Positions 16,226 through 23,889 of a stretch of DNA of 64,000 bases are shown here, one piece after another; position 1 is the first letter of the stretch; every line of letters begins with the position of its first letter. This DNA is from Pseudoluteimonas sp047602125. GTDB lineage: Bacteria; Pseudomonadota; Gammaproteobacteria; Xanthomonadales; Xanthomonadaceae. The notes beneath the pieces are model-generated. The model saw nothing but the letters and a program-made list of their open reading frames with translations, had not been told where the DNA came from and ran no database searches. A program made the position numbers and the translations under genes. The stretch covers positions 2,046,001 to 2,110,000 of the forward strand of contig JASGIB010000001.1 of NCBI GenBank assembly GCA_047602125.1. Direction: 5' to 3'.

Positions 16226-16642
16226 CTATCTGTTGATGATGATCGGGGTTTTCCCGCGATCAGTTCCCCCGGGTTCGGCCTCGTGGGAACCGCTGCGTTC
16301 CGGCGGGAGCTTGTAGACCTCGGTTCCACTCTTGACGCTCAGGCCGTACCGCCAGTTCCCGAACCTGCCGCTTCCTAGGTGATTGTCCTGGATGGCAATG
16401 ATCCGTTTCCCTGCGTCGACATCGACATCTCCGAAAATGCCCTTGGCCGGCTTGTCCAGCCAATCGAACTGGACGCCCTTCATCAATTGGAAGTGCGCAT
16501 CCGTCCCGCCATCGTCCAGAACCCAGACGATCCGACTCGCCTTTCCCTTGTCCAAGTCGACTTCGCAATACGTTGGCGTAAGCACCAGGGTATTCACCCC
16601 GTCCTTGACCGCCAACGTAACCTTGATCATGTACACGGCCAT
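16226..16642 (-). CDS. beta-rich protein with C-terminal PIIINR tail, in TIR/SLOG cluster
   Basis: A 138-residue protein. ATG 16642 (MAVYMIKVTLAV) is preferred because CGGAG lies upstream; an ATG at 16663 right after the TIR stop is also possible. The body alternates short beta-like segments (TLVLTPTYCEVDL, RIVWVLDDG, HFQLMKGVQFDWL, NWRYGLSVKSG), suggesting a small beta-sandwich. A disordered linker then ends in GKTPIIINR. No signal peptide or catalytic motif is visible. It follows the TIR gene closely and precedes the 52-residue gene with the same tail, so these two probably function as a pair. Confidence 0.65.
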   Translation of the reverse strand: MAVYMIKVTLAVKDGVNTLVLTPTYCEVDLDKGKASRIVWVLDDGGTDAHFQLMKGVQFDWLDKPAKGIFGDVDVDAGKRIIAIQDNHLGSGRFGNWRYGLSVKSGTEVYKLPPERSGSHEAEPGGTDRGKTPIIINR

Positions 16643-16667
16643 GCGATGGCTCCGATGGTGCATCCTA

Positions 16668-18818
16668 TCAGTTACGCCGACGATCCATCGTCAGTGTTGT
16701 GGGGCTGCTTCGATCATGTGCTGGTGTGGTGATGCCAGGATCGTTCGGTTGCAGCAGGGCCATGAATCCGGCTTCGCGAAAACCGGAGGCCACCAGCGTT
16801 CCGCTCAGTTCGTGCGCTTCCTGCCCGCGGCCCAAGGCAAGCAGCGATTCGACGCGTAATGCTTGTAAGCGCGGATCCGCCCGGCCGGAAGCCTGCGCAT
16901 CGATGTCGGCGAGCGCCTTCCGCGCCAACTCTTCGCGTTCCGTGGCCGACGATAGCGACGCGAGGCGCAGGCGTGCATCCACGGTGGCGAGTACCGTGTC
17001 GTGATCTTGTGCGTTCTCCGCGAGTCGGGGTTCAAGAATCGCGAGTGCCTGGTGCAATGGCGTCGTCGCCTTGTCTCCACGGTTCCCGGACTCCATCGCT
17101 TGCGCCGCGATTTCCACCAGCGTTTCCGCGCGTTCGCGTTGCCAAGCCCATTGCGTGGGATCGGTGGCGACCAGATTGTCGAAGACCGCCAACGACTGCG
17201 CAGCGAGCCTGGCGGCGTCGGCAGTTTCGCCATGCTGGCGCTGCAACTTGGCGAGCTGTCCCGAGTACAAGGCGACGTCTTCCCGATAGGGGGTGCTTCC
17301 GGGTTCGGTTTTTTGCAACTGCATCGCATCGGACACCGCGACGCGCAGCAGATTGGTCCCCTGGTCGAGTTCACCGGCCAGGGCCAGGGTCCTGCCGAGC
17401 GTCGCGCGCGCAATGAGCAGGCGTTCACGCTGCAAGTTGTTGCGCGGATCGAGGGCGGAAGCCCTGGCCTCGATGACCATGTCCGCGCGATAGCCGTCGA
17501 TCGCGGCACGCAAGTCGCCGCGCAACAGCGCCATTTTCGCCAGGTTGTTGTGGGCCAGGCCGAGCTGGTTCTGCCAGTCGATCTTGTCGGGCTGTAGCTT
17601 CGCGAGTCGTTGCGCGGCTTCCAGCATGCGTCCATAACGGATCGTGGCCTCCTCGAGCTTGCCGCGCGCTTCGAGCACATGCCCGTTGTTGCTGTCCACG
17701 GTGGCGAGCTGGCTCAATAGCTCCGTGTTGTTCGGTGCGATGCGTTGCGCCGGGAGCAACAGGGCATGCGCGGCATCGAATTCGCGTTGGGCGGCGTCCA
17801 GATTTCCCTGGTACCAATAGGTCGTGCCGATGAAGGCGAGAACATCCGCATGCGCGAGCTGGCGCTTGACATCGCGCGGTGCCGCCGTCGCCAAAGGGCC
17901 CGACAATCCGGCGGCGGCGCGGAAGCTTTCCATCGCCTGCGGAAATTGCCCCTCGTCGAGGCGGATTCCACCGATTCGCATCAATGTCTTGGCACGCTGC
18001 GCGAGCGTTTCATCGGTCACGTCGGCGCTCGGCAACGAGTTGAAGTATTGCATCGCCTTGTCGTTGACCGCGGACAGCAAATCGAGGTGCGACAGGTCCA
18101 GCAGCTTGTCGTTGAGGTCGCCGAGCATGAAGGCGACGAGGTCCTCGGCCTGTTTCTGCCTGCGTTCGGCCGCGTGACGCGCGATGATCGCCTGCACGGC
18201 GAGGAAAATGGTCAGCAGCATCACCACCACGGAAGTGGCGGTCACCAGCAGCAAGCGCTTGTGCCGCCGCTGCGCCTCGCGTTGTCGCAGCGTATCGAGC
18301 GGAAGGCCGAACAGTCCCGCAAGCAGCTTCAGCCGCGCGAGGTTTCTGCCGTCCTTGCCCTTGCGCGCATCCGCGGCGATCGGGTTGGCCGGCTTCGCCG
18401 ACAACATGTCGTCGTCGCCCAGTTCGTGGCGCAGCGCGTTCGGAAAACATTCCCGCGCATTCCCCGAATTCGGTTCGCCGTCGACGATGAAGGCATAGAT
18501 GCGGTCGCCGCGACCGCTGCGCTTGAACGCCAGCACTTCGGCTTCGACGTACGGCGAACGCGCCGCCCCGGGCGAGCACACCACCACCAGCGCCTCGGAT
18601 TCGGCCAGCGCCAGTTCGATTTGCGATGCGAGCTGTCCCGCGCTCGAGAGGTCCTCGCGGTCGCGGAAGATCGGGGTCAGCCGTTCCGGCAACGGGCCGT
18701 GTTCGCCCTGGCCGCCGCGCAGCCGCGACGGCAGGCGGTAGCCTTCGAGGCTGCGGTGCAGCCAGCGGGCCCAGCGTCCGTCGGCATGGCTATAGCTGAT
18801 GAAAGCGCGATAACGCAG
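16668..18818 (-). CDS. TIR-domain protein with transmembrane segment and TPR repeats
   Basis: About 716 residues if translation begins at CTG 18818. Only from there is the TIR domain whole: RYRAFISYSHADGRWARWL, then LTPIFRDREDLSSAG and VVVCSPGAARSPYVEAEV, where the Glu residues near 92-94 correspond to the TIR NADase catalytic position. A TTG at 18692 would delete the first TIR strand, and an in-frame TGA lies just upstream of the CTG. After TIR come one membrane helix (about 188-212) and a long helical TPR-like region (about 270-640). I infer a membrane-tied TIR effector or signal protein whose TPR part senses a partner. It lies 59 nt after the SLOG-type gene. Confidence 0.8.
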   Translation of the reverse strand: MRYRAFISYSHADGRWARWLHRSLEGYRLPSRLRGGQGEHGPLPERLTPIFRDREDLSSAGQLASQIELALAESEALVVVCSPGAARSPYVEAEVLAFKRSGRGDRIYAFIVDGEPNSGNARECFPNALRHELGDDDMLSAKPANPIAADARKGKDGRNLARLKLLAGLFGLPLDTLRQREAQRRHKRLLLVTATSVVVMLLTIFLAVQAIIARHAAERRQKQAEDLVAFMLGDLNDKLLDLSHLDLLSAVNDKAMQYFNSLPSADVTDETLAQRAKTLMRIGGIRLDEGQFPQAMESFRAAAGLSGPLATAAPRDVKRQLAHADVLAFIGTTYWYQGNLDAAQREFDAAHALLLPAQRIAPNNTELLSQLATVDSNNGHVLEARGKLEEATIRYGRMLEAAQRLAKLQPDKIDWQNQLGLAHNNLAKMALLRGDLRAAIDGYRADMVIEARASALDPRNNLQRERLLIARATLGRTLALAGELDQGTNLLRVAVSDAMQLQKTEPGSTPYREDVALYSGQLAKLQRQHGETADAARLAAQSLAVFDNLVATDPTQWAWQRERAETLVEIAAQAMESGNRGDKATTPLHQALAILEPRLAENAQDHDTVLATVDARLRLASLSSATEREELARKALADIDAQASGRADPRLQALRVESLLALGRGQEAHELSGTLVASGFREAGFMALLQPNDPGITTPAHDRSSPTTLTMDRRRN

Positions 18819-18877
18819 ACCACACCCCCGGGGGAGAGCCGAGATCCGCCATCAGGGGGAGAACGCAGGCGGGGGCG

Positions 18878-20629
18878 TCAGCCGGACAGGACCGAGGTTT
18901 CGATCGGCCGCTCGCGGTGCAGCAGGATCCATTCGGCGTGCTCCTCCAGGCAGGCATTGCCCAGCGCCCGCAGCAGGTAGCGGGATTCGGCCGGATCGTG
19001 GGCCAGGTCCAGGCGGGCCCGGCAGCTGCCGAACAGGCGGCTCATGAAGCGGAACTGCTTGATCAGCTCCTTGTCGGCGTTCTTGTAGGAAAAGGCCTCG
19101 CGGATGCCCGCCAGTAGCGGCAGCAGGCCCATGGCGACGATCAGCTGCGCCTGCATCCCGGTGCCCATCCGGTTCCCGCCCAGCAGCAACGCGACGGCGC
19201 CCAGCACGCCCGCGGCCAGCGACAGCTCGCCGAGCAGGGTGGTGGTCCGGTAGGCGCGTTCGCGACGCCGGCTGCCCGCGTCGAAATAGGCCAACTGCCC
19301 ATCGCCGGAATCGCGCCGCCCGACCCAGTGGTCGATCACCCATTGCAGCCAGCGTTCGTCGGCGTGGAAGGCTTCGTCGTGCGGCAGGCCGGTGCTGCGC
19401 ATCGCATGCCGGATCCAGCTGAGGTCGACGTCCTGCTTCTGCAGGAAACTGTCGTAGCCGAGGCTGTCGTTCGGCGGCGGTTCCACCCCGGCTAGCCGCC
19501 AGTACAACTGCACGCGCAGGCCCTCGGCGAGGCCGCGGTAATCCAGGTACTTGCGATGCCATTCGCGCCGCTTCCCCGCCCAGCGGATCGCCAGTCCCAG
19601 CGCGAACAGCAGCAGGAAGACCGCGATGTAGGCGCGGTTCGCCTCGAGGTCGGAATAGAGGATGAAGGCGAGCCCCATCGCGGCCGCCAACGAATGGGTC
19701 AGCAACATGCTCGCGCGTACCCGGCGGCGGAAATGCACCGCAAGCCAGTCGGCGGCGCCGAACACCGCATCCAGTTCGCGGACGGCGGCCGGCGGCGTCG
19801 AAGGCGTCCCGCGAGCGAGCAGGCGCGCGGCGTTGCGGCCGATCGCCTCGGCGTGGCGCTGCACATCGCGGTTGAAATCCTGCATCTGCCCGAACACATG
19901 CCGGTATTGCGCCGGCATCGACGAGCCCGCGGTCGCGTCGCCGTCCGCGGTCAGCCATCGCGGCTGCGGCGGCTCCGCCGCCGCATTCACCGCATGGGGC
20001 GCGAACCGGCGCGCGCAGGGCACGTGGTAGACCAGGTCGCTCTCGTCATCGGCGAGGAGGTTGGGGGCGGCGTCCGCGGTGCTGAAGCCCGGCATCGCGT
20101 TGTGCAGGTGGTAGCCGACCACTTGCGCGGTTCCGCCGGGCGCGTCGCTGGGTTCGCCGTCCCACAGCGCCAGCAGGATCTGGCAGCGCGAGGACACGAA
20201 CATCCCGAGCTGCGCGTACTGGCGATTGCGCGCCGGCCCCCGCGCACGCACCGCTCCGAGGGTATTGCCAGGCGCCAGGGGCAGGGTGCGCTGCCGGGTC
20301 CTCGCGAGCAGTTCGCGGAAATGCGCCAGCGCGTGCGCTTCGTGGAAATCGTGCTCGTATTCGGCTTGCGGCAACGGCAAGGGCACGATCACCTCGATGC
20401 CCAGCGCCAGCGCCTCCTCGGCCGCGAGTTGGTCGCCGCCGCTGGCCAGCGCCGAGATCAGGCGCAACGGCAGCGACGGGAACGCATGCTGCAGTCCCGC
20501 GAAGAAGTCCCGGCATTGCGCGCGCAGGCGCGGGGTTTCCGCATCGACGAGGTCGCGGTGGGCGGTGACGCCGATGTTGAGGTACAGCCGGGTTCCCGCT
20601 CCGTCGACGGGGGCATCGTCCTGCGCCAT
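18878..20629 (-). CDS. SLOG-type nucleotide-sensor protein with four membrane segments
   Basis: A 583-residue protein with start ATG 20629 after GGAGGA. Residues 15-175 look like a Rossmann-type SLOG domain: GVTAHRD (20-26), SALASGGDQLAAEEAL, VIVPLPLPQAEYEHDF, RNRQYAQLGM, ILLALWDGEPS and GGTAQVVGY. Two membrane helices follow at about 308-349 and two more at about 464-510, each pair followed by basic/helical stretches, as in SLATT-type 2TM effectors known to accompany SLOG and SMODS domains. Family knowledge: SLOG domains bind nucleotides or NAD-derived ligands in predicted conflict systems. Next to a TIR protein, which can produce such ligands, this suggests a sensor/membrane-effector arrangement. 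Confidence 0.75.
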   Translation of the reverse strand: MAQDDAPVDGAGTRLYLNIGVTAHRDLVDAETPRLRAQCRDFFAGLQHAFPSLPLRLISALASGGDQLAAEEALALGIEVIVPLPLPQAEYEHDFHEAHALAHFRELLARTRQRTLPLAPGNTLGAVRARGPARNRQYAQLGMFVSSRCQILLALWDGEPSDAPGGTAQVVGYHLHNAMPGFSTADAAPNLLADDESDLVYHVPCARRFAPHAVNAAAEPPQPRWLTADGDATAGSSMPAQYRHVFGQMQDFNRDVQRHAEAIGRNAARLLARGTPSTPPAAVRELDAVFGAADWLAVHFRRRVRASMLLTHSLAAAMGLAFILYSDLEANRAYIAVFLLLFALGLAIRWAGKRREWHRKYLDYRGLAEGLRVQLYWRLAGVEPPPNDSLGYDSFLQKQDVDLSWIRHAMRSTGLPHDEAFHADERWLQWVIDHWVGRRDSGDGQLAYFDAGSRRRERAYRTTTLLGELSLAAGVLGAVALLLGGNRMGTGMQAQLIVAMGLLPLLAGIREAFSYKNADKELIKQFRFMSRLFGSCRARLDLAHDPAESRYLLRALGNACLEEHAEWILLHRERPIETSVLSG

Positions 20630-20730
20630 CGCCTCTGTCCTCCGGGGCCACGCGGGTGTCCGCTCCTGTGCAAACGGCATGCGGCGGCGGATTCGGCCGC
20701 TTAAACCCGGCGCGACCCCGGCGCATCCCA

Positions 20731-21324
20731 ATGGCTATGCTGACCGCCGTGGCCACCGCACCCGACCTTTCCTTCGTGGCCTCGCCGACTGGCGAAGACC
20801 CCGACCATGCGCTGGCGCGCCGCGCCTGCGCCGGCGAGGTCGCGGCGTTCGAGGACCTGTATCGGCGCCACGCGGGCCGCGTGCACGGCACGATCGCGCG
20901 CCTGCTCGGCGGACGCAGCGGGCAGACCGAGGAACTGGCGCAGGATGCCTTCGTGCGCGCATGGCAGGCCTTGCCGCGCTATCGCTTCGAAAGCGCGTTC
21001 TCGACCTGGCTGCACCGGGTCGCGGTGAACACCGCGTTGATGGCGCTGCGCGCCGCGCGCGCACGGCCGCGGGAGGACGAGGACGAGATCGCGATGGAAC
21101 GCGCTTCCACGCCCGATTCCGCCGGGCATGCCACCGCGCTGGGAATGGACCTCGAACGCGCGGTCGCCAGCTTGCCGCCACGTGCGCGCGCGGTGCTGGT
21201 GCTGCACGACGTGGAAGGCTGGACCCACGAGGACATCGCGGCCGAGCTCGGCATGGCGGTGGGCAGTTCCAAGGCGCAGTTGCATCGCGCGCGCGGCCTG
21301 TTGCGCGCGAAGTTGGGAGCATGA
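20731..21324 (+). CDS. ECF-type RNA polymerase sigma factor
   Basis: A 197-residue ECF factor. Region 2 (about 35-100) includes GRSGQTEELAQDAFVRAWQA and FSTWLHRVAVNTALMALR; region 4 (about 140-190) includes LPPRARAVLVLHDVEGWTH, EDIAAELGMAVGSSK and a recognition helix. Starts at 20731 (MAMLTA) and 20737 are both plausible; the RBS is weak. It is divergent from the SLOG-type gene with 101 nt between. The next gene's ATGA overlaps its stop, and a DUF4097-type envelope protein follows, giving a three-gene unit. Confidence 0.9.
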   Translation: MAMLTAVATAPDLSFVASPTGEDPDHALARRACAGEVAAFEDLYRRHAGRVHGTIARLLGGRSGQTEELAQDAFVRAWQALPRYRFESAFSTWLHRVAVNTALMALRAARARPREDEDEIAMERASTPDSAGHATALGMDLERAVASLPPRARAVLVLHDVEGWTHEDIAAELGMAVGSSKAQLHRARGLLRAKLGA

Positions 21325-21818
21325 CCATGAACGACCGTCCCGAACACGATTCCGGCAAACAGGAACTCGACGAGCGCCTGCGCTGGCAGTTGCGCGCGTT
21401 GCGCACCGACTTGCCGCCGCGGCACGACTTGTGGCCGGGCATCGCCGCCCGCCTCGACGCGCCGCGGGTGCGTACGCCGCGCCGCCGCGCCGCCACCTGG
21501 CTCGCTGCCGCGGCCTCGCTGCTGCTGGCTTTCGGCATCGGCTGGCATTTGCGGCCGGTCGCGACGACCGCGCCCGCGCCTTCGCTGGTGCAACGGGAAG
21601 CCGATGCCATGACCCGCGATTACGACGCGACCCTTCGCCGCTTGCAGGCAGCCGCGCCCGCCACCGACCACGATCCCGCGCTGCACGAACTCGACCGCAA
21701 CGCCGGCCTGATCCGCGATGCCCTGCAACACGATCCCGATGCGGGCTTCTTGCTGCAACGCCTGCGCTACACCTACGAAAAGCGGCTTGCGCTGACCCAG
21801 CGCGCGCTGTTCGGTTGA
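21321..21818 (+). CDS. anti-sigma-like membrane protein
   Basis: A 165-residue protein whose ATG 21321 overlaps the sigma stop as ATGA (another ATG at 21327). Cytoplasmic N-terminus about 1-55, including LRTDLPPRHDLWPGIAARL, which is similar in layout to the other anti-sigma-like protein near 1.5 kb. One membrane helix follows (ATWLAAAASLLLAFGIGWHL, about 57-76), then a helical periplasmic C-terminus. Coupling to the ECF gene and this topology suggest it holds or releases the sigma factor. No HxxxCxxC zinc motif is seen. Confidence 0.65.
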   Translation: MTMNDRPEHDSGKQELDERLRWQLRALRTDLPPRHDLWPGIAARLDAPRVRTPRRRAATWLAAAASLLLAFGIGWHLRPVATTAPAPSLVQREADAMTRDYDATLRRLQAAAPATDHDPALHELDRNAGLIRDALQHDPDAGFLLQRLRYTYEKRLALTQRALFG

Positions 21819-21834
21819 ATTCCGGAGAACCCTC

Positions 21835-22731
21835 ATGCACCGCATCGCACCGCTCCGCGCCGCCTGCCTCGCCGCGCTCGCCATCGCCGCCTCACCGGCA
21901 TTCGCCGCCACGCCCATCGACCAGAGCCGCCCGCTCGATCCGAACGGCCAGGTCGAGATCGACAACCTCAAGGGACGCATCCAGGTACGCGCCTGGGACC
22001 GCAACCAGGTCCGCGTTACCGGTTCGCTCGGCGCCGGCGTCGAGAAGTTCGTGATCGAAGGCGACGGCCGCCACCTGCAGGTGAAGGCGCAATACCCGCG
22101 CAACAGCAACAACACCGAACCGACCACGCTGCTGCTGCAGGTACCGCTGCAGGCATCGCTGGACATCGATTCGGTCGCCGCCGACGTCGACATCGACGGC
22201 GTCGCCCCCGGCGACCTGCAGATCGACACCGTCAGCGGCGACATCGTCGTCGCGGCTGCGCCGCAGCGCGCGCGCATCGAGAGCGTCAGCGGCGAACAGC
22301 GCCTCACCCTCAATTCGCCGCGCGTCGGCGTCGAGAGCGTGAGCGGCGACATCGTGCTCAACGGACGGCTCAAGGCCGAGGTCTCGGTCGAAACCGTGTC
22401 CGGGGACATCCGCATCAACAGCCGCGGCGAAGCGCTGGGCCGCCTGCGCATCGGCAGCGTGTCCGGCAACGCCGACGCACGGCTCGGCCTCGCTTCGGCG
22501 GGCGAAGTGCGCGCGGAGACGGTCAGTGGCGACGTCCGCCTGGTGCTGCCGCGCGCCGTGTCGGCGCAGGTCGAGGCGAGCAGTTTCAGCGGCGACCTGA
22601 CCGCGCCCGGCGCGAAGGCGCAGAAGGACGGTTTCGGGCCGTCGAAGAGCCTCAACCATCGCTACGGCGACGGCGACGGCGAGATCCACCTCGAAACGTT
22701 TTCCGGCGACGCGGAGATCGTGCTGGAGTAA
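21835..22731 (+). CDS. secreted DUF4097-type beta-repeat protein
   Basis: A 298-residue protein with a signal peptide (AACLAALAIAASPAFA, cut before ATPID). The mature part is a run of beta-helix-like repeats, each with a VSGD/VSGE turn (TVSGDIVV, SVSGEQRL, SVSGDIVL, TVSGDIRI, SVSGNADA, TVSGDVRL, FSGDL, FSGDAEI), the signature of the DUF4097/adhesin-like family. It is expected in the periplasm or cell envelope. Third gene after the sigma/anti-sigma pair and 16 nt downstream, so likely its regulatory target or an accessory sensor. Confidence 0.88.
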   Translation: MHRIAPLRAACLAALAIAASPAFAATPIDQSRPLDPNGQVEIDNLKGRIQVRAWDRNQVRVTGSLGAGVEKFVIEGDGRHLQVKAQYPRNSNNTEPTTLLLQVPLQASLDIDSVAADVDIDGVAPGDLQIDTVSGDIVVAAAPQRARIESVSGEQRLTLNSPRVGVESVSGDIVLNGRLKAEVSVETVSGDIRINSRGEALGRLRIGSVSGNADARLGLASAGEVRAETVSGDVRLVLPRAVSAQVEASSFSGDLTAPGAKAQKDGFGPSKSLNHRYGDGDGEIHLETFSGDAEIVLE

Positions 22732-22755
22732 GGCGTGTTGAAGCACGGGGCGTAG

Positions 22756-22783
22756 GGCGCATTCGCCGAAGGCGTAATGCGCC
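22756..22783. repeat. imperfect palindrome downstream of the DUF4097 gene
   Basis: GGCGCATTCGCC, a GAA loop, then GGCGTAATGCGCC: arms match except for one extra base. No T-run follows, so it looks more like a dispersed extragenic hairpin than a terminator. It lies next to the decayed attC end of the first cassette. Confidence 0.45.
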
Positions 22784-22834
22784 GACACTCCAAGGCCGGA
22801 TACACGAATGCAATCACACCGCTTTGCCAGACGG

Positions 22835-23326
22835 CGAAATCAAGGATTGACGGGGAGTCCGTACATGAATAATTAGGCCCGCTGCGCACCTTGGGACTTA
22901 GCCGAATAAGCGAAAAGCGGGCGATACGCCGGCCGGAAGTGCCATGCCAACGCCGCCAACACCACCGCATTGAGCGTACCGAATAGCCAAGCCGTATCCA
23001 GAAGCGTATCGGTGAAAAAGATGATGACTGCAATCGGAGCCAACAGCACCAGGCCGAGCGGCGCAGTTCGGTAAAAAAACAGCATGCAGGCCGAGGCTAC
23101 ATAGGTAAACGCAAGCAACGGGAACATGAAGCCTGTATTGCCCAAGGCCTCCTGAAATGCTGCGGACGCGGCGCTAACTTTTGGGTGCGGCGCTGGAACA
23201 ACGCCCGCGAGGGACAGCGCAAGATAAACGCCGACGAGCAGATAGTACGCGGCGAACAGATAGCGAAGGATGCGCCAAGGAATCGAATCACTCACGACCC
23301 ACCTCCCTTGCCCCTGCGGGCCTAAC
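22835..23326 (-). mobile_element. solitary integron-type gene cassette (22.9 kb)
   Basis: On the minus strand GTTAGGC (23326-23320), the recombination core GTTRRRY, stands 25 nt before the cassette gene's GTG. The gene's stop TAA lies inside GCCTAAT (22878-22872), one base off the R'' box GCCTAAC. ATTCATG, resembling the L'' arm of known attC sites, follows. The opposite arm is poorly preserved, so the right border near 22835 is approximate. No integrase is present in the window. Confidence 0.5.
22873..23295 (-). CDS. cassette-borne four-helix membrane protein, unknown function
   Basis: A 140-residue protein starting at GTG 23295, supported by GGGAGG 6 nt upstream; a longer open frame reaches beyond the cassette core and is rejected. 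Four hydrophobic helices are visible (YLFAAYYLLVGVYLALSLA, MFPLLAFTYVASACMLFFY, LGLVLLAPIAVIIFFTDTLL, LFGTLNAVVLAALAWHF). I do not recognise a family or active-site motif. It reads as a typical orphan integron-cassette product: short, hydrophobic and AT-richer than its neighbours. Confidence 0.65.
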   Translation of the reverse strand: MSDSIPWRILRYLFAAYYLLVGVYLALSLAGVVPAPHPKVSAASAAFQEALGNTGFMFPLLAFTYVASACMLFFYRTAPLGLVLLAPIAVIIFFTDTLLDTAWLFGTLNAVVLAALAWHFRPAYRPLFAYSAKSQGAQRA

Positions 23327-23401
23327 GCCACAAGCCCCGGAAACGTGGGCGGTGAAGGAATATTCCGTCGCCGCCGAGAGCGAGTCAATCGCTCCGGACG
23401 A

Positions 23402-23875
23402 TCAGCCTGGTTTCCTCGGCGACACCCACATCGCGATCCGCGCGCGGAACACCGCGTCGCCTTGCGGGTCTTCGATCACCACGTCGAACGGCAATTCGTA
23501 ACCGTCGTCGGCCGTGTGCGGCGCGAATGCGGGCGTGGCCGTGGCGCGCATGGTGCCAACCGCCTTCTTCAGGTATTCGACGGTCATGCCCTTGGGGATC
23601 CAGCGCATCGATGGCGGAATGCTCACCTCGCAGGTCAGGCCGCCGATGAATTCGGCGAGGTTGCACAGCGCGATCGCGTGCACGGTGCCGATGTGGTTGG
23701 TGACGCGGCGGCGGTGGGCGATGCTGGCCACGCCGCGGCCCGGTTCCAGCGATTCGATGCGCGGGGCGATGCTCGCGAAGTACGGCGCCTTCCAGCACAC
23801 CAGTTTGGCGAACAGCCAGCGCCCGCCCGGCCAGGTCGAGAGGCGGCGATAAGACGAAAGGACCGGGCTGGACAT
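23402..23875 (-). CDS. hotdog-fold thioesterase-like protein (DUF4442/PaaI type)
   Basis: A 157-residue protein starting at ATG 23875, 15 nt after the fadE stop, so probably cotranscribed with it. The hotdog helix segment NHIGTVHAIALCNLAEFIGG carries the N/H and E residues common in DUF4442 and PaaI-type acyl-CoA thioesterases; beta strands follow (MRWIPKGMTVEYLKKAVG ... ARIAMWVSPR). It may hydrolyse acyl-CoA formed in beta-oxidation, matching its position after an acyl-CoA dehydrogenase. Substrate is unknown. Confidence 0.8.
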   Translation of the reverse strand: MSSPVLSSYRRLSTWPGGRWLFAKLVCWKAPYFASIAPRIESLEPGRGVASIAHRRRVTNHIGTVHAIALCNLAEFIGGLTCEVSIPPSMRWIPKGMTVEYLKKAVGTMRATATPAFAPHTADDGYELPFDVVIEDPQGDAVFRARIAMWVSPRKPG

Positions 23876-23889
23876 TCGGGGCGGGAAAA

